From Streptomyces morookaense (GTDB lineage Bacteria > Actinomycetota > Actinomycetes > Streptomycetales > Streptomycetaceae), in the NCBI RefSeq assembly GCF_013030945.1, contig NZ_JABBXF010000080.1, positions 1 to 54,436 on the forward strand: a stretch of DNA of 54,436 nt, in the 5' to 3' direction. Shown here in pieces: positions 42,213 through 50,658 of the stretch. The first letter of the stretch is position 1. The number at the start of each line of letters is the position of its first letter. The position numbers were made by a program, and so were the translations under genes. The notes under the pieces are model-generated. The model saw only the letters and a program-made list of their open reading frames with translations, did not search any database and had not been told where the DNA came from.

Positions 42213-43538
42213 TCAGCTCGTCAGTGCGTACCCGAGTCCCTGGTAGACCCATCCGGCGTCGGTCCAGCGGCGGGCGTCGAGGGTGCCGCGTGCGTCCACC
42301 AGTCGGTACTGGGCTGGCTTGGCGATGAGGAGTTCGGGGTCGGCGTCGGCGTACTGCGGCCAGTGGGTCAGGTGCAGCAGAACGTCAGCGCCGTCCAGAA
42401 CCCGCTCGAAGTCGTCGACGCATTCCAGCTCGGGGGCTTGGCGGCGGACTGTGGGCAGGGCCCTGGGGTCGTGGATGGCGACCGAGGCCCCAGCGGCGTG
42501 AAGGTCAGCGGCCACGGCGAGGGCGGGCGAGTCGCGGACGTCGTCGGTGCCGGGCTTGAAGGCGGCACCCCACAGGGCGACCCGGCGACCGGCGAGGCTG
42601 CCGTCGCACGCCTGACGGGCGAGGGCGACGACACGGCGCCGGCGCCGGATGTTGATGGCGTCGATCTGGTGCAGGAAGCCGACTTCGGGCACCCCGAGTT
42701 GCCTGCCACGCGCGATGAGGGCCCGGATGTCCTTGGGGATGCAGGAGCCGCCGAACCCGAGGCCGGAGTCGAGCATCGCGCTGCCGATGCGGGGGTCGTG
42801 GGCGAGGGACTCGGCGAGGGTGTGGATGTCAGCGCCGGATGCCTCGCACAGGGCCGCCATCGCGTTGATGAAGGAGACCTTCGTGGCGAGGAAGGCGTTC
42901 GCAGCCGACTTGGCCAGTTCCGCAGTAGCCAGGTCCGCGACGACCAGGGGCACCCCGGCCTCGGTCCACGGTGCCCAGACCCTCCGAAGCGTCGCTTCTG
43001 CCTGCCCCGCGCACGTGGGGAGGCCGACGATAATCCGGGTCGGGCGGGCGGCGTCTTCGAGCGAGGTGGACTCGCGCAGGAAGTCCGGCGACCACGCCAC
43101 CGTCACCTGGGCGCCGTCGGGGGCGTGGTCGGCGGCGAGCCGACCCATGCGGGCTGCGGTGCCGACGGGGACGGAGGACTTGCCGACGATCAGACAGCGG
43201 CCCGAGGCGCGGGAGGCAAGCGAGGTGATGGCGGACTCGATCGCCGAGAGGTCTGCGCCGAGCCCGCCGTCCTGCTGCGGGGTAGGCACGCACACGAAGT
43301 GCACGTCCGCGAACGCGGCGGCCTCCTCGTACGAGCCGGTGAACCTGAGCAGGCCCGAGGCGTGATGCTCGGCGACCGCTTCCCCGAGCCCTCGTTCGTC
43401 GAACGGCGCGAGGCCCTGGCTCAGGCGTCCGAGAACTGCGGGTGAGACTTCGACGCCGAGCACCTCGTGCCCGATGGCCGCGAGGGAGCAGGCGTAGGGG
43501 GCGCCGAGGCGCCCACAGCCGATCACAGTGACTTTCAC
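42213..43538 (-). CDS. UDP-glucose/GDP-mannose dehydrogenase family protein (copy 1)
   Basis: 441 residues. The NAD-binding Rossmann motif GCGRLGAPYA is at the N-terminus. The catalytic Cys266 is in GFGGSCIPKD and the substrate Lys near 210 in ELAKSAANAF, so the enzyme should be active: it oxidises a nucleotide sugar twice to the uronic acid. The C-terminal UDP-binding domain (LWGAAFKPGTDDVRDSPAL near 325) is complete. GTG 43538 has GGAGG. Divergent from a close relative with 84 bp between starts, containing TTGTGTGGC twice (43556-43564, 43580-43588). No glycosyltransferase is nearby. Confidence 0.88.
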   Translation of the reverse strand: MKVTVIGCGRLGAPYACSLAAIGHEVLGVEVSPAVLGRLSQGLAPFDERGLGEAVAEHHASGLLRFTGSYEEAAAFADVHFVCVPTPQQDGGLGADLSAIESAITSLASRASGRCLIVGKSSVPVGTAARMGRLAADHAPDGAQVTVAWSPDFLRESTSLEDAARPTRIIVGLPTCAGQAEATLRRVWAPWTEAGVPLVVADLATAELAKSAANAFLATKVSFINAMAALCEASGADIHTLAESLAHDPRIGSAMLDSGLGFGGSCIPKDIRALIARGRQLGVPEVGFLHQIDAINIRRRRRVVALARQACDGSLAGRRVALWGAAFKPGTDDVRDSPALAVAADLHAAGASVAIHDPRALPTVRRQAPELECVDDFERVLDGADVLLHLTHWPQYADADPELLIAKPAQYRLVDARGTLDARRWTDAGWVYQGLGYALTS

Positions 43539-43622
43539 GGGCTTGACCTCCGTCTTTGTGTGGCTGTGCTCGTTGGTGGTTGTGTGGCGGGCCACGACAT
43601 CGCCGAGAGAAAGGCGCTTGCA

Positions 43623-44933
43623 GTGCGGATGACCGTCATTGGGTGCGGGCACCTGGGAGCCACGCACGCCGCCGCTATGGCCGAGATCGGACACGACGTC
43701 ATCGGGGTCGATATCGACCCGGACAAGATCGAGACCCTCAACTCGGGCCGGGCCTGGTTCCGTGAACCCGAACTCGATGACCTGCTCGCCCGGCACGTCG
43801 GCGGGCGACTGCGGTTCACCACCGACATCCGGGCTGCGGCCGAGCACGGTGAGGTGCACTTCATCGGTGTCGGGACGCCGGACCTTCCCGACGGCAGCGG
43901 CTACGACCTCTCGCAGGTCTTCGCCGCCGTCGAAGCCCTCGCCCCACACCTGACCGGCCGGTGCCTGATCGTCGGCAAATCCACCGTGTCGGTTGGCACC
44001 ACGGCGGCCGTCCGGAAGCTGGTGCACCGTCTGGCTCCGGCCGGTGAGGCCGTCGAAGTCGCTTGGTCGCCGGAGTTCTTGCGCGAGGGTCACGCGGTCG
44101 CCGACACGCTCCGGCCGGACCGGATCGTGGCCGGTGTCTCCTCCCCCTGGGCGGAGAAAACCATCCGGGAGGCGTTCGCCCCGATCGTGGACGCCGGTTC
44201 CCCGCTGATCGTCACGGACCCGGAGACGTGCGAACTCGTCAAGGGGGCCGCCAACGCCTACCTCGCCACCCGCATCTCGTTCATCAACGCGATGGCGAAC
44301 CTGTGCGAGGCCACCGGGGCGGATGCGGCCGTGGTCGCCCAGGCCATCGGCTACGACACCCGCATCGGACACCGGGCCATGAGCCCTGGTCTCGGATACG
44401 GGGGCGGCTGCCTGCCGAAGGACGTGCGGGCCTTCACCGCCCGTGCCGAAGAACTCGGCGTGGGCGACTCGTTCGCGTTCCTGCGGGGCGTGGACGCCAT
44501 CAACCGCGACCGCCGGTCGCGCACCGTCGAACGGGTACGGGCGGTGGTCGGCGGGGAGCTGACGGGCAAGAGGGTCACCGTGTGGGGAGCGGCGTTCAAG
44601 CCGGGAACCGACGACATCCGCGACTCCCCGGCCCTCGATGTCGCCGACCGCTTGCACGATGCCGGAGCGGTCGTGACGGTCTTCGACCCGATGGCCAACG
44701 CCAACGCCCGTGCCGGACACCCCGACCTGGCGTATGCGGGGAGCGCCATCGAGGCCGCCCGGGACGCGGCCGTGGTGCTGCTGGCCACCGAGTGGCCACA
44801 GTTCGCCGACGCCGACCCCGAAGCCGTCGGCCAGGCCGTGGCCGACCGCGTCCTGATCGACGCGCGCAGCACCATCGACACCGACCGGTGGGCGATGGCC
44901 GGCTGGACCGTTCACCGCCTGGGCAAGGGCTGA
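43623..44933 (+). CDS. UDP-glucose/GDP-mannose dehydrogenase family protein (copy 2)
   Basis: 436 residues, paralogous to copy 1 along its length: GCGHLGATHA at the start, Lys near 207 (LVKGAANAYLATRISFINA), catalytic Cys263 (GYGGGCLPKD) and WGAAFKPGTDDIRDSPAL near 320. The two clearly share ancestry but differ at many positions, so they probably act on different sugars or form a pair. GTG 43623 with AGAAAGG upstream is used; ATG 43629 is possible. Together with the downstream methyltransferase it could make a methylated uronic acid derivative (inference). Confidence 0.88.
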   Translation: MRMTVIGCGHLGATHAAAMAEIGHDVIGVDIDPDKIETLNSGRAWFREPELDDLLARHVGGRLRFTTDIRAAAEHGEVHFIGVGTPDLPDGSGYDLSQVFAAVEALAPHLTGRCLIVGKSTVSVGTTAAVRKLVHRLAPAGEAVEVAWSPEFLREGHAVADTLRPDRIVAGVSSPWAEKTIREAFAPIVDAGSPLIVTDPETCELVKGAANAYLATRISFINAMANLCEATGADAAVVAQAIGYDTRIGHRAMSPGLGYGGGCLPKDVRAFTARAEELGVGDSFAFLRGVDAINRDRRSRTVERVRAVVGGELTGKRVTVWGAAFKPGTDDIRDSPALDVADRLHDAGAVVTVFDPMANANARAGHPDLAYAGSAIEAARDAAVVLLATEWPQFADADPEAVGQAVADRVLIDARSTIDTDRWAMAGWTVHRLGKG

Positions 44934-44941
44934 CCGGTGCC

Positions 44942-44974
44942 GGGTGTCCCGCGCCTCGTGGGCACGGGACACCC
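44942..44974. terminator. hairpin between convergent dehydrogenase and methyltransferase
   Basis: GGGTGTCCCG (44942-44951) pairs perfectly with CGGGACACCC (44965-44974); 13-base loop. Confidence 0.8.
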
Positions 44975-44979
44975 CTGCT

Positions 44980-45810
44980 TCAGCCACGGCGGCCGGTGAT
45001 CAGCGCGGCTGTCGCCGTGTACTCGAACCGGCCAGACGGCTCGGCCGCGATCAGCACTTCGCGTAACGCGTCCTCGAAGGCGCGCCGCTGGTCGCCGAGC
45101 ACTACCGGGGAGGAGTAGGCGTAGGTCAGCTGGGCGCCGATCAGTTCCTCGGTGCTGTACGACACCAGGTGCTCGGCCCGTGTGACGGTGATCTGGTGGA
45201 AGGCCGAGCGCCTCAGCACGCTCTCGTGGTCTCCCTCGGGTACCCGGTAGGACTCACGTGGGCCGGCTGCCGGGGCGGTGCCGACGAACCGGGCTCGCAC
45301 CTGGCCGATGAGCTCGTGCCACCACGGCCGTGGGGCACCGGCGGCGTGCGAGCACAGCAGGGCGACGAACCCGCCCGGTGCCGTCACCTCGTCCAGTTGC
45401 CGCAGGACCTGTTCGCGGTCCATCCAGTGGAAGGCATCGGCGGCCACCGCCCCGGAGACCCCACGTACTCCGGGGAGGCAGGCCACGTTCTCCGCGGTGG
45501 CCTGGCGCCAGTCGGTGCCGGACAGCCCGCGTTCCTTCTCCTCCGCGCGGGCGGCGTCCAGCATCTCCGGGCTCGGGTCGAGGGCGATGACGTCGACGCC
45601 GCGTACGGCCAGGTCCAAGGAGACGGGGCCGGGGCCGCACCCCAGGTCGAGCATCCGGGGGGCCGCCGTGTGCTCGTGGGCCATGGACGCGATCAGGTCC
45701 AGCAGGACCGGCGGGTGCGGGCGCCGGTAGCGGACGTACCAGGACGCCGTGGTGGAGAAGATCTCCGAGGGCTTTCGGTACGGGGTGGGGTGGTCGGTCG
45801 TTTCGGTCAT
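44980..45810 (-). CDS. class I SAM-dependent methyltransferase
   Basis: 276 residues. Motif I MLDLGCGPGPVSLDLA near 53, acidic ribose contact ALDPSPEM near 75, and motif IV-like FHWMDREQVLRQLDEVTAPGGFVALL near 135 give a Rossmann-type methyltransferase of the UbiE/Methyltransf_11 sort. N-terminal GRKPSE-like start (YRKPSEIFSTTASWYVRYR) suggests a small-molecule substrate. ATG 45810 follows GGAGG. It converges with the second UDP-sugar dehydrogenase. Confidence 0.87.
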   Translation of the reverse strand: MTETTDHPTPYRKPSEIFSTTASWYVRYRRPHPPVLLDLIASMAHEHTAAPRMLDLGCGPGPVSLDLAVRGVDVIALDPSPEMLDAARAEEKERGLSGTDWRQATAENVACLPGVRGVSGAVAADAFHWMDREQVLRQLDEVTAPGGFVALLCSHAAGAPRPWWHELIGQVRARFVGTAPAAGPRESYRVPEGDHESVLRRSAFHQITVTRAEHLVSYSTEELIGAQLTYAYSSPVVLGDQRRAFEDALREVLIAAEPSGRFEYTATAALITGRRG

Positions 45811-45889
45811 GGGAAGTGCACCTCCGATGGTCGGTGGTGTGCTGAGCGGCAAGGGCGCCGACAGCGTGGCCGTCGGCGGGCCGCGGTGG

Positions 45890-46090
45890 TCACTCCTGCG
45901 TGAGGTCCGGGAGCGAGATCCCGGAAGGCAGATGCGGGGCCTTGCCGGCGTGCTCCTGGCAGGTCATCAGGCCCAGGCACGCGACGGTGGCGGCGATGCC
46001 GAGGCCGTAGACCCAGGCCGCGATGGTCCCGACGAGATCGACGGGCTTGCGGAGCCGTCGACGGGGGTGGTGCTGTGCGTGGTGGCTCAC
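45890..46090 (-). CDS. small single-TM membrane protein
   Basis: 66 residues: a basic head (HHAQHHPRRRLRKPVD), one transmembrane helix (LVGTIAAWVYGLGIAATVACLGL) and a polar tail. GTG 46090 follows AAGGA. Short single-helix proteins are usual in actinomycete integrative elements beside regulatory genes, some linked to plasmid spread. It is transcribed divergently from the GntR regulator, whose four operator sites lie in the shared promoter region. Confidence 0.65.
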   Translation of the reverse strand: MSHHAQHHPRRRLRKPVDLVGTIAAWVYGLGIAATVACLGLMTCQEHAGKAPHLPSGISLPDLTQE

Positions 46091-46137
46091 AGGCGCGAGT
46101 CCTTCCAGGCATGCGTGATCGGCCCGACACTGAACGT

Positions 46138-46223
46138 GTGGCCTAGGCCGTAAGGATGCTCGGCCTAGGCCACTCAACGCAAGACCAAGGAGTGGCCTAG
46201 TACACTCAACTGACCTAGGCCAC
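46138..46223. promoter_or_regulatory. four-copy GntR operator array
   Basis: Palindromic GGCCTAGGCC-type sites are centred near 46144.5, 46166.5, 46198.5 and 46216.5: GTGGCCTAGGCC, GGCCTAGGCCACT, AGTGGCCTAGTACACT and TGACCTAGGCCAC. The consensus AGTGGCCTAGGCCACT is fully symmetric. Centre spacings are 22, 32 and 18 bp. The array lies between gntR and the small TM gene, so autoregulation and repression of the divergent gene are likely. Confidence 0.85.
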
Positions 46224-46245
46224 ACCACACTTGGGAGCCGCCACC

Positions 46246-47019
46246 GTGAACAACGTTCCGGAATCCGCAAACCCGACCGAGGCCCAGCACCCCTACATGC
46301 GCCTCGCGGCCGAGTTCCGCCGCCGTATCCTCGACGGCGAACTCCCCGAAGGCACCAAGCTCCCCAACCACCGCGCCCTCGCTGCCGAACACGACGTTGC
46401 CGTCGCCACGCTGCAAAAAGCCCTCGGACAGCTCCAGGTCGAGGGCTACATCCGCACCAGTCAGCGCGGCACCTACATCGCCAACGCGCCCAAGGCCGGG
46501 TCCTCCGGCTACGACCGGATCACGCGCGTCCTGCGGACCGGCAGCGTCCTGGGCGACGGCGAGACCGTCATTGTCACCGAAGCCCACCTCATCGTCCCGC
46601 CCCTGTACGTCGCCGACATCTTCGACCTCGACGAAGGCGACCAGGTCGTACGCCGCCAGTGGCACACCGGCCGGGGCCAGCAGCGGCTCATGCTCGCGGT
46701 CACCTGGTACCCGGCCGAGTTCGCCGTCCTGGTGCCCGACCTGCTGTCCACCGCCGCGGGCAAGGCCCCGGGCCTGCTGCCGCGCATCATCGAAGCCACC
46801 GGCCGGCGCCCCGTCGAAGGCCGTGACGACATGCACGCCCGGGACGCCGAGCCCCGCGAGGCCGATTTCCTCGGTCTGAAGACCGGCACGCCGATACTCG
46901 CCGGAGCCCACCGCCTGTGGGACGACCAAGGGATCATCGAGTACGGCGAATGGTGCCTGCCGTACCGCCACGTCATCGGCTACGAGTACCGGTTCGACGC
47001 CGCCCCCGACCAGAGGTGA
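46246..47019 (+). CDS. GntR family transcriptional regulator (KorSA-like role)
   Basis: 257 residues. The N-terminal winged helix (about 15-80) includes LAAEFRRRILDGELPEGTKL, HRALAAEHDVAVATLQKAL and EGYIRTSQRGTYIA. The C-terminal half is a HutC/UTRA-type ligand-binding domain (about 100-250: VIVTEAHLIVPPLY, QRLMLAVTWYPAEF). Repressors of this build (KorSA of pSAM2) hold element transfer and replication genes silent. GTG 46246 with GGGAG eight bases upstream is chosen; TTG 46231 lies inside that site. Its four operators are immediately upstream. Confidence 0.9.
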   Translation: MNNVPESANPTEAQHPYMRLAAEFRRRILDGELPEGTKLPNHRALAAEHDVAVATLQKALGQLQVEGYIRTSQRGTYIANAPKAGSSGYDRITRVLRTGSVLGDGETVIVTEAHLIVPPLYVADIFDLDEGDQVVRRQWHTGRGQQRLMLAVTWYPAEFAVLVPDLLSTAAGKAPGLLPRIIEATGRRPVEGRDDMHARDAEPREADFLGLKTGTPILAGAHRLWDDQGIIEYGEWCLPYRHVIGYEYRFDAAPDQR

Positions 47020-47614
47020 GCGATGGTCCGAGCGCCGGTGATGTGTTGAAGCCGATGCACGGATGAAGGCGCATACAGCGAGGCAGCAGCACGGACGGCA
47101 TGTGGGTTCGCTCACACCACACGGGTGACGAAGTTGGCCCAGGCCGACGGGTGGCGGGCCGAAAACTGTCGCATATAGGAAAACTGTCAGACGGACCTTT
47201 ATTTTGCCGTTTGGGAGGGCAGCCCACCGGTTCTGCGGCACTGATTCGGACCCAACAATGTCAGTGGTCCGTGCTATTCGCGCGCGTGCGCGCGCAGTCG
47301 CGACCGGTCGCGAAGCGATGCACTGGCTGGGGGGACGTGGGGGGACGCTGCTCTTCCATGTCTCCTCTCCCTTTCTTTCCCCACCTTTTTCAGAACAGAG
47401 AAGACAGGGGGATAGAGCGTCCCCGCGTACCCCTCCAACGGAGCCGAGCGGGCCAGAGCCTCCACATTCCCTGCTCCCCCGCCTTCTGGGGCGTCTCGTG
47501 CCAGCGGGTGACTGTCCCCTGAGCGTCCCCCCTCTTGACCGTGATCGTCCCCCGGGTACACCTGCGCCCCGGGAGCCGTTCGCTTCCCGGGGCGGGGGTC
47601 GACCGCTACGCCGC
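47020..47614. other. repeat-rich non-coding region, candidate replication origin or oriT
   Basis: 595 bp between convergent gntR and the ATPase gene. The left part is AT-richer, with direct repeats GAAAACTGTC at 47161-47170 and 47179-47188, then a T-rich stretch at 47197-47215. The middle has an alternating C-G tract (47279-47296) and the perfect 16-bp palindrome TCGCGACCGGTCGCGA (47298-47313). The right part carries the heptamer GGGGACG/CGTCCCC five times (47331, 47341, 47418, 47524, 47546). Repeats plus palindrome beside replication genes suggest an origin; the identification is inferred. Confidence 0.5.
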
Positions 47615-49183
47615 CTACGTCTCAGCGGTGATCGTGTACTTCCTGCCGTTCTTGTTGCTCTTGGAGCGTGTGATGTAGATGCCGCGCTGTCGCAGCGACG
47701 GCGCCGCGGTGTTGAGGCACGCGCTCAGCGATGCTGCTGTGCGCGGGAAGGGTTCTCCTGGGCGCACACGCTCGGAGAGGAAACCGTGCAAGTCGGTCAT
47801 GGTTCCAGACCAGCCTTCGCGCGGAAACGACGGTCCGAGGGCCCAGGTACACAGCGCGACGATGGCCGGATCGCCGTCGAGGACCGCGTCCACGAGGTCC
47901 CTTTGGGCTCCGTCGTACGTGCTGGTGCCCGACCAGCCGGTCACCCTGTCGAGTGCGTACAAGATCTCGTAGAAGTCGGCCATGCGGGGGCGGTGGGTGA
48001 GATCGGCAGCGGCCTGGGGCAGCTCGGCCCAGACGAGGGCGGCCAGGTCCAGCATCGCCCCGAGGATCTCGGGGTGCGCCCGCTCGTACCCGCCCCACAG
48101 GTCCGTGATGGTCCGCCGCTTGGTGATGGGCCTGAGTTCGAGCGGCATCATGCGCTCGGAGAGGTCCGATTTCAGTGCGCCCACGTCGATGCCGGTGAGC
48201 AGGATGGGGCGCTCGAAGGCCAGCACGCTGACGTCGTTGTCGCTGTAGAGCGCGCGGCTGACGTCCGCGCTGCCGGTGACCACCCGGCTCAGGAATTCGG
48301 AGAGCTTGAGCGGGATGCTCAAAAGGTTGTCGAACGGCAGGGTCCAGCCGGCCGTTGCCGTGACGCTGAGGTCCCTGTCGTTCGTCGGTGCCTGGCGCAG
48401 CGGGGTGCGGGGGCCGTCGAGCAGACCGACGAGCATGCGGCCGGAAGTGGTCTTGCCAGTGCCTTGCTCGCCCGTGAGGTAGGCGATCGGCCGGGGAATG
48501 CTCGGCCGCAGGGCGGCGAGCAGCCAAGCGACGGCCAGGGGCAGGGTCTTCTCGGTGAACGGCAGCAGTTCGGCGAAAGCCTCCATACCCGCTCGCCATC
48601 CGCCCGTAGGGCTTACTGGGAGAGGCAGTCGGCCCACGAGCTTGGTGCGTCGCCACACAGGACCGGTCGAGGGGTCGGGGTAGGTGAGGGTCCACTCGCC
48701 GGGGGCAATGCGGACCGACTGACCGTCGGCCCGGCCGAGGTCGAGCCAGGTCACGTTGGGATCGTCGGGGTCGGGCGCGACGCGCAGCCAGAGCTGGGAT
48801 TCGGGTGCGTCACAGGCCAGCGCGTCGAGTGCGGCGATGGCGTCAGCCAGGGCGCTCTGCGACGGAGGGTGGTTGTAGGTGGTGAGGTAATCACGGATCA
48901 GGTGCTGGCGCAGGCTGCCGGAGGCGCTGTGGGCCTTGGCACGCAGCGGGACGGCGATGGCGGGACCGTTCTCCGGGACGGCGTAGGGTTCGCCGTCGCT
49001 TTCGTTGCGGAAGTAGCGGAATCCGTTCTCGCCGATGAGGCGGAGCAGTTCGGCCTGCGGCGGCTGCCTGTGCCGACCCTGCGGCGCCCGGCTTTCCGCC
49101 TCGGCGTACGCGTCTCGTCCGCCGGGGATGGCAACGAGAGCCCGCGCTATGGCTGCCGCGTCGTACGGCTGGGACATCGTCAT
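47615..49183 (-). CDS. P-loop ATPase / helicase of the replication module
   Basis: 522 residues. The Walker A motif YLTGEQGTGKTTSGRMLVGLL near 240 precedes PILLTGIDVGALKSDLSERM near 335, a sensor/arginine-finger-like region with LELRPI. The layout resembles phage- and plasmid-type helicase proteins that partner primase-polymerases. The final 60 residues form a small winged-helix-like end (SACLNTAAPSLRQRGIYITR). The start ATG 49183 overlaps the stop of the primase gene (ATGA), so the two are translationally coupled. It should unwind the origin once primed. Confidence 0.8.
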   Translation of the reverse strand: MTMSQPYDAAAIARALVAIPGGRDAYAEAESRAPQGRHRQPPQAELLRLIGENGFRYFRNESDGEPYAVPENGPAIAVPLRAKAHSASGSLRQHLIRDYLTTYNHPPSQSALADAIAALDALACDAPESQLWLRVAPDPDDPNVTWLDLGRADGQSVRIAPGEWTLTYPDPSTGPVWRRTKLVGRLPLPVSPTGGWRAGMEAFAELLPFTEKTLPLAVAWLLAALRPSIPRPIAYLTGEQGTGKTTSGRMLVGLLDGPRTPLRQAPTNDRDLSVTATAGWTLPFDNLLSIPLKLSEFLSRVVTGSADVSRALYSDNDVSVLAFERPILLTGIDVGALKSDLSERMMPLELRPITKRRTITDLWGGYERAHPEILGAMLDLAALVWAELPQAAADLTHRPRMADFYEILYALDRVTGWSGTSTYDGAQRDLVDAVLDGDPAIVALCTWALGPSFPREGWSGTMTDLHGFLSERVRPGEPFPRTAASLSACLNTAAPSLRQRGIYITRSKSNKNGRKYTITAET

Positions 49184-50226
49184 GCGGCGGCCCCCAGTGT
49201 GCGCGGCTGGCGGGCCCCGGCGGAGAGGCCGGAGCGGATGGCCGCCTGGGCTTCCTTCTCGGGCAGGCCCGCATGGTGGGCAGCGTCGAGCAGCGCATCG
49301 GTGACCTGGGCTCGGTCGAGGCCGGCCGGGGTGATCAGGGTGCCCAGGCTGAACGCGGCCCGGTTCAGGGTGTCGTTGCGCGTGCCGGAGGCCGCCTCTG
49401 CGACTGCGCGCAGCTCGTCACGTACGGCAGCAGCCACATAGCCGCTGCCCACGCTGCGGCGCGTACGCCAGGGCAGCACGACGCGCGGCCGCTCCGGGCG
49501 CACACGGTGTCCGGTGCGGTCGAGGTCTCGGGCGAGCCACACGGGCAGTTCGGCGACCGTCCGGCAGTCGCCTTGCAGCGTGTACCGGCCCGCTCGGGTG
49601 GCGGTGCCCGGTGCCACGGCGTACGACGAGCCGGCACGGACGTCGAGCTGCCAGCCGAGCGCGCCGACGAGCGGGCGCCACGTCGTGCCAGCGGGGGCGC
49701 GGAACCAGAGGTGCACGCCTCCCGAGGGGGTCCGCACCGTGAAGGTGGGTGTTCCCTCGGGATAGCGGGCGCGGCGCGCTTCGCAGAGCAGGGCGAGGAC
49801 GTCGCGGCCGTCGTGGATGCTGCCGGGGGCGAGGTCGTCGGGCAGGTCGACTCCGGGGAGCAGTTCGGCGGGATTCTCGGGCGGCTGTCCGTCGTGGCAG
49901 TCGATGTCGAGGATGACCAGGCCGGAGGGTCCGGCCGCGATACCGACTCCGGCGGCAGGCATGCGGGCCCACCAGGCGGTGATGCGTTCGGGGTCGGCTG
50001 TGGCGGCCAGGACGCCATGGCAGGGGCGGCCGACCTCGATGCATTCGCATCCGTGGCCGTCGTGCTGGACGTAGCGCGGGTTGGGGCGCTCCTTGGTTCC
50101 CGAGGAGCATCGGGCGCAGCCGCGCATCGGCACCTTCGTGCCCGGCGAGAGAGGGATCACATGCCAGCCCTGTGCCGCTGCCCACAGGGCGACGCGGCGC
50201 GGGTCGGGGGCGGTCGTCGTGCTCAA
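49180..50226 (-). CDS. bifunctional DNA primase/polymerase (prim-pol)
   Basis: 348 residues. The N-terminal archaeo-eukaryotic primase-like domain (1-~240) carries GLVILDIDCHDG near 105 (catalytic acidic residues) and TPSGGVHLWFRAP near 165 (family GGxHxxF). The opening WAAAQGWHVIPLSPGTKVP is typical of prim-pol proteins from actinomycete elements. A helical C-terminal region follows. The start is TTG 50226, which overlaps the stop of a 28-codon upstream ORF (TTGA), so initiation probably depends on coupling. Initiates replication of the excised element together with the ATPase. Confidence 0.9.
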   Translation of the reverse strand: MSTTTAPDPRRVALWAAAQGWHVIPLSPGTKVPMRGCARCSSGTKERPNPRYVQHDGHGCECIEVGRPCHGVLAATADPERITAWWARMPAAGVGIAAGPSGLVILDIDCHDGQPPENPAELLPGVDLPDDLAPGSIHDGRDVLALLCEARRARYPEGTPTFTVRTPSGGVHLWFRAPAGTTWRPLVGALGWQLDVRAGSSYAVAPGTATRAGRYTLQGDCRTVAELPVWLARDLDRTGHRVRPERPRVVLPWRTRRSVGSGYVAAAVRDELRAVAEAASGTRNDTLNRAAFSLGTLITPAGLDRAQVTDALLDAAHHAGLPEKEAQAAIRSGLSAGARQPRTLGAAA

Positions 50227-50309
50227 GCGGCTGCCTCCCCGTCGGCGGGCGACTGCCCGGGGAAGCAGGCGATGGTGGGCGTACCGGAGCGGTGGGTACG
50301 CTCGGTCAC
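50223..50309 (-). CDS. 28-residue leader peptide coupled to the primase
   Basis: GTG 50309 with a perfect AAGGAG site six bases upstream opens 28 codons (VTERTHRSGTPTIACFPGQS...) that end in TGA overlapping the TTG start of the prim-pol gene. The good ribosome-binding site belongs to this ORF, not to the primase, so it probably serves translational coupling. The peptide itself is not recognised. Confidence 0.6.
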   Translation of the reverse strand: MTERTHRSGTPTIACFPGQSPADGEAAA

Positions 50310-50323
50310 AGAGGTCTCCTTAC

Positions 50324-50367
50324 CGGCGGCACGGGGCGGGCTTGGTCGTTCGCACCCCGTGCCGCCG
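50324..50367 (-). terminator. hairpin between excisionase-like and primase genes
   Basis: CGGCGGCACGGGG (50324-50336) pairs perfectly with CCCCGTGCCGCCG (50355-50367), 18-base loop, seven bases after the excisionase-like stop. It could terminate or attenuate transcription into the replication operon. Confidence 0.7.
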
Positions 50368-50373
50368 CGTTGT

Positions 50374-50658
50374 TCATGCAGCAGCGGGGACGGAGGCTTC
50401 GAGGGCCCCAGCGGATGCGCCAACATCCGCGCGGGGCCCGCCCTCGTCTTCGGGGGCGACACCGAGCACCTCCAGCAGCTCGGCGGTCACGACGCGCAGA
50501 GTCCGCCCCAGGCGCAGAGTGCGCACCGGCAGTTCATCGCGCTTGGCCAGGGCGTACGTGGTGCTGCGTCTCAGGCCGAGGGCACGGCCGGCCGTCTCAA
50601 GATCAATGGCCGCGGGCAGTGCCAGCAGCTCAGCACGGGTCAGTCCGGGGCTCGTCAT
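50374..50658 (-). CDS. excisionase-like helix-turn-helix protein
   Basis: 94 residues. AAIDLETAGRALGLRRSTTYALAKRDELPVRTLRLGRTLRV (residues 16-57) is the MerR-like winged helix found in excisionases (Xis/AlpA). It should bend DNA at the att sites and drive excision with Int. A disordered Gly/Ala/Glu tail follows. The ATG overlaps the stop of the XRE regulator gene (ATGA), so the two are coupled. Confidence 0.8.
   Translation of the reverse strand: MTSPGLTRAELLALPAAIDLETAGRALGLRRSTTYALAKRDELPVRTLRLGRTLRVVTAELLEVLGVAPEDEGGPRADVGASAGALEASVPAAA

Noticed and set aside
41514..43445. 643-codon plus-strand frame over the first UDP-sugar dehydrogenase
   Set aside because: The opposite strand shows full Rossmann, Lys and Cys motifs; this frame is low-complexity.
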